Shown piece after piece: positions 58,474 to 64,000 of a DNA stretch of 64,000 nucleotides. Both the position numbers and the translations under genes were made by a program. Source of the DNA: Arthrobacter sp. AFG20. Lineage in GTDB: Bacteria; Actinomycetota; Actinomycetes; Actinomycetales; Micrococcaceae. Below the pieces are notes generated by a model. That model made no database searches and was not told the origin of the DNA. It saw only the letters and a program-made list of their open reading frames with translations. How positions within the stretch are numbered: the stretch's first letter is position 1; the number at the start of each line of letters is the position of its first letter. The stretch spans positions 169,717 to 233,716 of the forward strand of contig NZ_PJMC01000007.1 in the NCBI RefSeq assembly GCF_002892795.1. Reading direction: 5' to 3'.

Positions 58474-58956
58474 CTACGGCCTCAATTCAATGACCGTCTT
58501 GCCGATTCTCACGGGTACACCAAGGTCCACGGGCAGGGCCCTGGTGAGCTGCTGTTCGGCCAGATAGGTGCCGTTGGTGGAGCCGAGGTCCTCGATGAAC
58601 CAGCGGCTTCCCTGTGGAAAGAGCCGGGCGTGCCTGCCCGAAGCGTAGTCATCCTCGAGTACCAGGGTGGCCTCCTGCGCGCGCCCCAGCAGGATGGGGC
58701 TGGCAGCCAGCGGGACTGTACGGCCCTTGAGCGGGCCTTCGGTGACGAGCAGCTGGCGGGCCTGCTGCTTTGCCGGCGCGGGGGCAGGTTCGGCGAGTTC
58801 CGGGTTCTTCCGCACCTGCCGTGCCGTGGGGGCTCCGGTGGCCGCCTTGCGGCCAATCATGAGATCGCGACGCATGGCTGAGACGATGCTGAAGATGAGA
58901 ACCCAAAGAAGAAGCAGGAACCCGAAGCGCAGGGCTGTGATGGTCAGTTCGCTCAT
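58474..58956 (-). CDS. fhaB: FHA domain protein FhaB (FipA-like)
   Basis: A 160-residue protein. An N-terminal helix (LRFGFLLLLWVLIFSIVSA) anchors it; the FHA domain (about 75-155) has LLGRAQEATLVLEDDYASGRHARL and DLGSTNGTYL, which bind phosphothreonine. It links the kinases to division proteins. It overlaps fhaA by 4 bases and ends 2 bases before pstP. Confidence 0.93.
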   Translation of the reverse strand: MSELTITALRFGFLLLLWVLIFSIVSAMRRDLMIGRKAATGAPTARQVRKNPELAEPAPAPAKQQARQLLVTEGPLKGRTVPLAASPILLGRAQEATLVLEDDYASGRHARLFPQGSRWFIEDLGSTNGTYLAEQQLTRALPVDLGVPVRIGKTVIELRP

Positions 58957-59702
58957 GGGCGGCCGCCATTGTTGGCGGGCAGGAGGCGGAAGATGATTTT
59001 GGTCCGTCCCATCGTGATGGTGGAGCCGTCCGTGAGCTCCATGCTGCCGGCCACTTTGTGTCCGTTGACGTAGCTGCCGTTGGTGGAGCCCAGGTCGACG
59101 GCGGTGGTGGTGCCGCCGTGGGTCTGGATTTCCAGATGCCGACGGGAGACTCCGGTGTCGTCCACCAGGATGTCAGCCTCTGATGAACGGCCCAGGACGA
59201 CTGAGTGCGCATTGAGTGAATACCGCTGTCCGTCGATGTCCAGGACAGGCTGGAGGCGGACTGGCTGGCGGCTTGGCGCTGCCGGCACGTTAGCCCGCGG
59301 AGCAGCCGGCGCGGCCGGCGCTGAACCGGAGGACTTCTCGGTTTTGGAGGTGATCTCGAAGTCGCCGGCCCGGTGGGATTCGTCCCGGCGGAAAGAAATG
59401 CGGACCGGTCCCTGGAGGATGTAGCCCTGGCTGCGGACATGGTTGATCACGACGTCGCAGAGTTCCTCGGCCAGGGGAGTTCCCCATTCCTGGGCGCGCT
59501 GAAAATCCTCGTCACTCAGGAGCACGTCGAAGATGTTAGGCACCAGGGTGCGTCCGGCGGCGATGGTGATGGCCTTGTGGTCCACTTCGCGGCGGAGGCG
59601 GCTCGCGATTTCCACGGGCTCAACCTGGGCTTTGGAGCCGGTGGAGAAGACGCCGCGGACGGCCTTTTCAATGCCGCGTTCGACCTTGTCCAGCAAACCC
59701 AT
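58953..59702 (-). CDS. fhaA: FHA domain protein FhaA (DUF3662 + FHA)
   Basis: A 249-residue protein. An N-terminal DUF3662 domain (MGLLDKVERGIEKAVRGVF to about residue 120) is followed by an Ala/Pro linker and an FHA domain (about 165-245) with VLGRSSEADILVDDTGVSRRHLEI and DLGSTNGSYVNG. In mycobacteria FhaA binds the phosphorylated pseudokinase of MviN and slows wall synthesis. ATG 59702 is chosen for AAGGAGAGG just upstream. It is the first gene of the fhaA-fhaB-pstP-rodA-pbpA-pknA-pknB operon. Confidence 0.94.
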   Translation of the reverse strand: MGLLDKVERGIEKAVRGVFSTGSKAQVEPVEIASRLRREVDHKAITIAAGRTLVPNIFDVLLSDEDFQRAQEWGTPLAEELCDVVINHVRSQGYILQGPVRISFRRDESHRAGDFEITSKTEKSSGSAPAAPAAPRANVPAAPSRQPVRLQPVLDIDGQRYSLNAHSVVLGRSSEADILVDDTGVSRRHLEIQTHGGTTTAVDLGSTNGSYVNGHKVAGSMELTDGSTITMGRTKIIFRLLPANNGGRP

Positions 59703-60095
59703 GGTCCTCTCCTTTCCTTGCTGCTGAGGGACAGTGCGTCCCGTGGAACTCGTTCTGGCGATGCGGTCACAACAAAACACCGTGCCCGCCGGAAGCGGGC
59801 GCCTATGTATCCGATACTACTTGCCACGCCTGCGAAAGACCTTAATCCACAACGCGCCGGGAACCCGATTCGTTCACGTTTCCCCGGTGGATGTGGGGGC
59901 GATCACAGGCCGAAACCTTGCCTCCGTGGTGGTGTCGAGGGCTGTCGCATCCGCGGCCCTGCCGGGGAAAAACATGCCGCAAGGCGGCTGCAACGCCCCG
60001 ATTAGGAATTTGCAGGGAATGTCCGTTATGCTTGATCTCGCTGCTTTCACGAGGTGCAAAACCGGTTACCGGTTGGGCTTAGTGGGAGAAGTTGC
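59703..60095. promoter_or_regulatory. Region between fhaA and tRNA-Leu
   Basis: No gene is seen in 393 bases. On the fhaA side a hairpin GCCCGC/GCGGGC (59784-59800) is followed on the minus strand by ACGGTGTTTTGTT, a weak attenuator-like shape in the operon leader. GTAGTATCGGATACAT (59805-59820, minus) is a possible -10 area. The tRNA-Leu promoter must lie near 60000-60080, where TTATGCTTGATC is a candidate -10 region. Confidence 0.4.
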
Positions 60096-60178
60096 GCGCG
60101 AGTGGCGGAACGGCAGACGCGCTGGCTTCAGGTGCCAGTGTCCGAAAGGGCGTGGGGGTTCAAATCCCCCCTCGCGCA
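60096..60178 (+). tRNA. tRNA-Leu(CAG)
   Basis: The acceptor GCGCGAG pairs with CTCGCGC, discriminator A. The anticodon stem CTGGC/GCCAG encloses loop TTCAGGT, anticodon CAG at 60129-60131. A class II variable arm (GTGTCCGAAAGGGCGTG) is present, as expected for leucine. CCA is not encoded. Confidence 0.96.
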
Positions 60179-60184
60179 CGCATC

Positions 60185-60221
60185 AGGACCCCGGGAAATC
60201 AATGATTTCCCGGGGTCCTTT
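60185..60221 (+). terminator. Terminator after tRNA-Leu
   Basis: AGGACCCCGGGAAAT pairs with ATTTCCCGGGGTCCT; T-rich sequence follows (TTCTTGTTTTC). Confidence 0.88.
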
Positions 60222-60283
60222 CTTGTTTTCGGGCCTGTGTGGGGTTAGCCGGCCCGTCAGCCCTCGACGGCGTTGTTAAAACG

Positions 60284-60323
60284 CCTCGGGGCGGTTGCCG
60301 GAATTCCGACAACCGCCCCGAGG
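60284..60323 (-). terminator. Terminator after the aldarate transporter
   Basis: CCTCGGGGCGGTTG and CAACCGCCCCGAGG form a 14-bp stem. On the minus strand it is followed by CGTTTTAAC. It ends the transporter transcript. Confidence 0.85.
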
Positions 60324-60354
60324 GCTCAGGACAGTGACTGTAACGAAGGGCGGC

Positions 60355-61719
60355 CTACTTCGCTGTTGACGGCTCCAGCCGTGCTTCGCCAGGCGCCGAT
60401 GCCTTCTCCGCGACGTCGGAGGCTGGCTTCCGCTCCTTGAGGAAGTACACCAGGATGGCTGCCACCGTCGATGCTGCCGCCAGGGCGAACAGGCCAGGCA
60501 CAACGCTTCCGGTCTGCTCCTTGATGATGCCGAACCCGAACGGTGCCACGAAGCCGCCGAGGTTGCCCAGGGAGTTGATGATGGCGATGGCGGGGGCCAG
60601 GACCAGCGGGTGCAGGGTCGACTGCGGGATGGTCCAGAACAGCGGTGATGCGCTCTTGAAGCCCATGGCGGCGACGGCCAGGAATACCAGGGCAAGGACC
60701 GGGGAGGCGACGGCTGCGGCGAGGGTGCCGACTGCGGCCACGAGGAGTGCGGCGACCAGCAGCGGGCGCTTGGACTTTGCCTTGTCCTGCCACTTGGCCG
60801 CGAAGTACATGGCGAAGACGGCGCATACCCAGGGGATGGAGGAGAGGAAGCCAACGCTCAGATCCGTGGTGCCGGGGATCTGCTTGACGATGGTCGGCAG
60901 CCAGAACGTGTTCGCATAAATGGAAAGCTGCACGGAGAAGTAGATCCCGCACAGCAGGAGGATCTGCGGGTTGAGGAGCATCTTCCAGCGGTTGACCTTG
61001 CCGTCCTGCTTGCCGTTGGCCGTCGTGTGCTGGGCGTCCTCCCGGGCGATGGTTGCTGTGAGAGCCGACTTTTCGCCGGCCGTGAGCCACTTGGCATCCT
61101 GAACCTTTGCATCCAGGAAGAAGAATACGGTGATGCCAACGACAACGGAGAGCACTCCTTCGAAGCCGAACAGCCACTGCCAGCCGCGCAGGCCCAGGAC
61201 ATCGTGCAGGCTCAGGAGCAGGCCGGCGATTGGGCCGGACAGCGCAGCTGCCACCGAGGACCCGGCGATGAAGACGGCGGTCGCCTTGCCGCGCTGGCCG
61301 GCGGGGACCCAGCGGGCGAAGTAGAAGATGACGGCCGGGAAGAAGCCTGCTTCCGCAGCACCGAGCAGGAACCGCAGAACGTAGAACATCGTCTCGTTCT
61401 GGACGAACGCCATCAGGAAGGACACGATGCCCCAGCTGATCATGATCCGGGTCAGCCAGATCTTGGCGCCGTACTTTTCCATCATGACGTTGCTCGGAAG
61501 CTCGAAAATGGCATACGCGATGAAGAACAGCCCGGCACCGAAGCCGTAGGCCGCTGCGCCGATGCCGACGTCAGCCTGCAGATGATCCTGGGCGTAGCCG
61601 ATGTTGGACCTGTTCAGCTGGTTGCACACGAGCATGACCAGCATGATGGGCAGCACGCGCCGGAAAAACTTCTTCATGGCCGAAGCCAGATCCGTGACAG
61701 CGGTGTCTACAGACTGCAT
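60355..61719 (-). CDS. MFS transporter, anion:cation symporter (aldarate/GudP-like)
   Basis: A 454-residue, 12-helix transporter of the ACS branch. Typical segments are LVCNQLNRSNIGYAQ in helix 1, FFIAYAIFELPSNVMMEKYGAK in helices 2-3 with the conserved loop, and RFLLGAAEAGFFPAVIFYFARWVP. The family imports sugar acids such as glucarate, galactarate and galactonate. The neighbouring galactarate/talarate dehydratase and GntR gene support an aldarate substrate. A gap of 164 bases separates it from gntR. Confidence 0.9.
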   Translation of the reverse strand: MQSVDTAVTDLASAMKKFFRRVLPIMLVMLVCNQLNRSNIGYAQDHLQADVGIGAAAYGFGAGLFFIAYAIFELPSNVMMEKYGAKIWLTRIMISWGIVSFLMAFVQNETMFYVLRFLLGAAEAGFFPAVIFYFARWVPAGQRGKATAVFIAGSSVAAALSGPIAGLLLSLHDVLGLRGWQWLFGFEGVLSVVVGITVFFFLDAKVQDAKWLTAGEKSALTATIAREDAQHTTANGKQDGKVNRWKMLLNPQILLLCGIYFSVQLSIYANTFWLPTIVKQIPGTTDLSVGFLSSIPWVCAVFAMYFAAKWQDKAKSKRPLLVAALLVAAVGTLAAAVASPVLALVFLAVAAMGFKSASPLFWTIPQSTLHPLVLAPAIAIINSLGNLGGFVAPFGFGIIKEQTGSVVPGLFALAAASTVAAILVYFLKERKPASDVAEKASAPGEARLEPSTAK

Positions 61720-61883
61720 GGGGGAATCCTCTTTGATAGAGCAGCAAGATCAGCTGTGGGGACTATGGGGCAGGCCGTTGTGGTCCTCGCCACAGCACGT
61801 ATTAACTGTAAGCAGTAGGATTCATGCCCGTCCAACACGCATATTGCATGATGTGATACCCGCAGGGAACTACTGCCGGGAGC

Positions 61884-62579
61884 CTATTCCCTCCTGGCCT
61901 TGAGCCTGCGCCGCGAGTTGGCTAGGTGGTTGCGCATCGCCGCGGACGCTGCGGCTCCGTCACCGTCTGTAATCGCGGCAAAAATGGAGCCGTGTTCGTG
62001 GACCACCTGTTCGAAGTGGTCCCGCGCGTAATGCTCGACGCCGGTCAGCAGCCGGGTGCGCGGCATCGCGATCATGGTCTGGCCCAGGGAGGTGAGGCAG
62101 TCCGAATAGAAGGGGTTTCCGGAGGCTGCCGCGACGGCTTTGTGGAACTCAAAGTCCGCCTTCATGGCGTGGGCGGGATGCTCGCCGCTGTCCGTGAACT
62201 CCGCCAGCGCCTGGCGGATGGCGTTCAGCTGCCGTTCGGTCCGCTTTCCGGCGGCAAGCGCTGCCGCTTCGGTTTCGACGCCCATCCGGAATTCCAGCAG
62301 GTGCAGCCGGTCCTCGGCGGTGACCACAGCCCTGGTGGGCTGGCCCGACGTCGGACTTCCCGTGGGCGGGGTCAGCGCAAAGCTGCCCCGCCCTCGTTCG
62401 GTTTCCACGAGACCCTCGGCCTGGAGCCGGGTCAGTGCGGCCCGCACCACGGTGCGGCTGACGCCGAACTCGCCGATGAGGGTGTTTTCGCTCGGAAGCT
62501 TTTCGCCGGGCTGGATGACGCCGTCCACGATGCGGGTGCGAAGGTCGGCGGCGAGGTCCGCGGTCAGGTTCCGGCTCAT
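61884..62579 (-). CDS. GntR-family regulator, FCD (FadR) type
   Basis: A 231-residue repressor. The winged helix-turn-helix (residues about 10-70) has LRTRIVDGVIQPGEKLPSE and FGVSRTVVRAALTRLQAEGL. The FCD ligand domain (about 90-225) carries the metal-binding Asp/His set (ADFEFHKAV, HFEQVVHEHGSI). It lies 10 bases after the dehydratase gene and probably controls it and the transporter in response to a sugar acid. The palindromic half-sites at 63764-63789 are the likely operator. Confidence 0.9.
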   Translation of the reverse strand: MSRNLTADLAADLRTRIVDGVIQPGEKLPSENTLIGEFGVSRTVVRAALTRLQAEGLVETERGRGSFALTPPTGSPTSGQPTRAVVTAEDRLHLLEFRMGVETEAAALAAGKRTERQLNAIRQALAEFTDSGEHPAHAMKADFEFHKAVAAASGNPFYSDCLTSLGQTMIAMPRTRLLTGVEHYARDHFEQVVHEHGSIFAAITDGDGAAASAAMRNHLANSRRRLKARRE

Positions 62580-62589
62580 GGATTCAAGG

Positions 62590-63717
62590 TTACGCGCCGA
62601 ATTCCATCGTCTCGGTGGTCCACGCGCGGGCCTGGTCGCTGAGGCTGACGCCGAGCCCCGGGCGGTCAGGAACGATCATCCGGCCGTCCTTGGTTTCGAG
62701 GCGTTCGTTGAACAGCGGGTCCAGCCAGTCGAAGTGCTCCACCCACGGTTCGCGCGGGTACGCGGCCGCCAGGTGCAGGTGGATTTCCATCGCGAAGTGT
62801 GGTGCCAGGCCGAGGCCGCGTTCGTCGGCGAGGGCCGCCAGGCGGAGGAACTGGGTGATGCCGCCGACGCGCGGCGCGTCGGGCTGGATGATGTCGCAGC
62901 CGTTGGCGGCGATGAGGCCCTTGTGTTCGGCCACGGAGGCGAGCATTTCGCCGGTGGCGATGGGGGTGTCCAATACCTGGGCGAGGTGGGCGTGACCCTC
63001 GAAGTCGTAGGCGTCCAGCGGCTCTTCGATCCAGATGAGGTTGAATTCTTCGAGCTGGCGGCCCATGCGCAGTGCCGTGGCGCGGTCCCACTGCTGGTTG
63101 GCATCGACCATGAGGGGCACGTCCCAGCCGATGTGTTCGCGGATGCCGGCCACGCGGCGCAGGTCCTCCTTGGAGTCCGGGAGGCCGACCTTGATCTTGA
63201 TGCCGCCGATTCCCTCTTCGACGGACTGCGTGGCGCGGGCCTTCACCTCGTCGAGGGTGGCATTCAGGAAGCCGCCGGAGGTGTTGTAGGTCTGGACGGA
63301 GTCGCGGTAGGAGCCCAGGAGTTTGGCCAGGGGGAGCCCGGCGCGCTTGGCCTTGAGGTCGTAGAGGGCGATGTCGATCGCGGCGAGGGCCTGGGTGGCG
63401 ACGCCGGAGCGGCCCACGGAGGCGCCGGCCCAGAGGAGCTTGGTGTAGAGCTTGCCGATGTCGTTGGGGTCCTCGCCGATGATCCCTTCGGCAACTTCTT
63501 TGGCGTGGGCGTACTGGGCGGGGCCGCCCGCACGCTTGGAGTAGCTGAAGCCGAGGCCGGTGTGGCCCTGTTCCGTGGTGATTTCAGCGAAGAGGAAAAC
63601 GACCTCGGTCATGGGCTTCTGGCGGCCTGTGAATACCTTGGCGTCGCTGATCGGGACAGCCAACGGAAGGCGTGCGGTGGAAAGCTTGACGTGCCGGATC
63701 AAATCGACGGTGCTCAT
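62590..63717 (-). CDS. Galactarate/L-talarate dehydratase (enolase superfamily)
   Basis: A 375-residue member of the mandelate racemase subgroup. The catalytic KxK is in GIKIKVG, and metal ligands are Asp in VDANQQWD, Glu in IEEPLDAYD and Glu in TGEMLAS. The His-Asp dyad is in QPDAPRVGG and LAPHFAMEIHLHLAAAYP. The N-terminal DAKVFTGRQKPMTEV and YTKLLWAGASVGRSG closely follow the Salmonella TalrD/GalrD sequence as I recall it. It dehydrates aldarates to a 2-keto-3-deoxy acid. It heads the operon with gntR and the transporter. Confidence 0.88.
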   Translation of the reverse strand: MSTVDLIRHVKLSTARLPLAVPISDAKVFTGRQKPMTEVVFLFAEITTEQGHTGLGFSYSKRAGGPAQYAHAKEVAEGIIGEDPNDIGKLYTKLLWAGASVGRSGVATQALAAIDIALYDLKAKRAGLPLAKLLGSYRDSVQTYNTSGGFLNATLDEVKARATQSVEEGIGGIKIKVGLPDSKEDLRRVAGIREHIGWDVPLMVDANQQWDRATALRMGRQLEEFNLIWIEEPLDAYDFEGHAHLAQVLDTPIATGEMLASVAEHKGLIAANGCDIIQPDAPRVGGITQFLRLAALADERGLGLAPHFAMEIHLHLAAAYPREPWVEHFDWLDPLFNERLETKDGRMIVPDRPGLGVSLSDQARAWTTETMEFGA

Positions 63718-63763
63718 GGGTTCTCCTTGGGAAGTAGGGGCAACATCGCCCGCTCACCTAGGA

Positions 63764-63789
63764 TACAAGTTAGTTACTTGTAGTACAAG
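63764..63789. promoter_or_regulatory. Probable GntR operator, three half-sites
   Basis: TACAAGT (63764-63770), ACTTGTA (63776-63782) and TACAAG (63784-63789) alternate in direction. CTTGTAGTACAAG is a perfect palindrome around one G. It lies 47-72 bases before the dehydratase start, where a repressor would block the promoter. FCD-type GntR proteins commonly bind such short GT/AC palindromes. Confidence 0.7.
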
Positions 63790-63939
63790 CAACTACACTA
63801 TGGATGTTATCCCGAGTGTCAGAGTTGGCTCTTAGGCCTCGACCGCTGAGTGCCAAAAAATAGGACTCCGGACCCTATCCTGACGCTTGTTGCGCCTCAT
63901 CTGAATATTGGCTCTTGAAGGGTCCATGTGTGGGGCGGG

Positions 63940-64000
63940 TTAGCGCCGGGGTCCGGGCCCACGATTTGCGCTGTTCAGCGCCGGTGTTGGTGTGGTTGAG
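63940..64000 (-). CDS. Possible C-terminal end of a protein (partial)
   Basis: One minus-strand frame enters from the right edge and ends at TAA 63942-63940, reading STTPTPALNSANRGPGPRR at its end. The segment is too short for a family call and could be chance. Confidence 0.2.
   Translation of the reverse strand, partial: STTPTPALNSANRGPGPRR

Larger units (their letters stand above)
63718..64000. other. Upstream region of the aldarate operon
   Basis: Beyond the operator at 63764-63789 no clear gene is seen. TAGGACTCC...GGACCCTATCC near 63862 is a loose inverted repeat of unknown meaning. The last 60 bases may be the tail of a minus-strand gene. Confidence 0.4.

Noticed and set aside
62140..63783. 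547-codon plus-strand frame opposite gntR and the dehydratase
   Set aside because: Antisense shadow of two well-supported genes.

Overview
The window comes from the chromosomal replication-origin region of a high-GC actinobacterium. Gene content, gene order and protein style fit the Micrococcaceae, most likely Arthrobacter or Pseudarthrobacter. The order rnpA-rpmH-dnaA-oriC-dnaN-gnd-recF-dciA-gyrB-gyrA is the classic actinobacterial origin layout. The fhaA-fhaB-pstP-rodA-pbpA-pknA-pknB cluster and the murJ-trxB-trxA-parB-parA-rsmG-jag-yidC-yidD flank are also typical. The genus is an inference, because no 16S gene is present.

Layout. 1-8.4 kb, minus strand: a partial MFS transporter, an ABC-F ATPase, a lipoprotein penicillin-binding protein, a FAD oxidoreductase coupled to a GT87-type mannosyltransferase-like protein, and two very small ORFs with strong ribosome binding sites. 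8.4-16.9 kb: a histidine phosphatase and CCA-adding enzyme (minus), then a Nudix hydrolase, MurJ, a separate pseudokinase-like/carbohydrate-binding-like membrane protein, and trxB-trxA (plus), with a match to a SigR/SigH-type promoter before trxB. 16.9-23.0 kb: a 6-kb stretch with no convincing gene. It holds nine parS-like palindromes (seven with a perfect core) and a small group of DnaA boxes. 23.0-28.8 kb, minus: parB, parA (with a further parS inside its coding sequence), rsmG, jag, yidC, yidD, rnpA, rpmH. 29.2-40.9 kb, plus: dnaA, oriC, dnaN, gnd, recF, dciA, gyrB, gyrA and a DUF3566 membrane protein. 41-49.9 kb: tRNA-Ile, a DLW-39 peptide, tRNA-Ala, an EamA transporter, a GT2 glycosyltransferase, a helical-repeat membrane protein, a cyclophilin, a rhomboid protease, an AhpD-like protein flanked on both sides by DnaA-box clusters, tag, crgA, a class E sortase and pabA. 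50-59.7 kb, minus: the overlapping pknB-pknA-pbpA-rodA-pstP-fhaB-fhaA growth and division operon. 60-64 kb: tRNA-Leu and an aldarate (galactarate/talarate) module of transporter, GntR regulator and dehydratase, with a clear operator upstream.

The genes join three jobs: starting replication (DnaA, oriC, DnaN, DciA, gyrase), segregating the origin (ParA, ParB and the parS array), and building the polar wall under Ser/Thr-kinase control (PknA/B, PstP, FhaA/B, RodA, PbpA, MurJ and its pseudokinase partner, CrgA).

The two most unusual signals are non-coding. One is the gene-free parS array, which looks like a dedicated chromosomal centromere. The other is a set of DnaA boxes at 46-47 kb, 15 kb from oriC, that share an added 10-bp element (CTGTTAATAA) with oriC itself.
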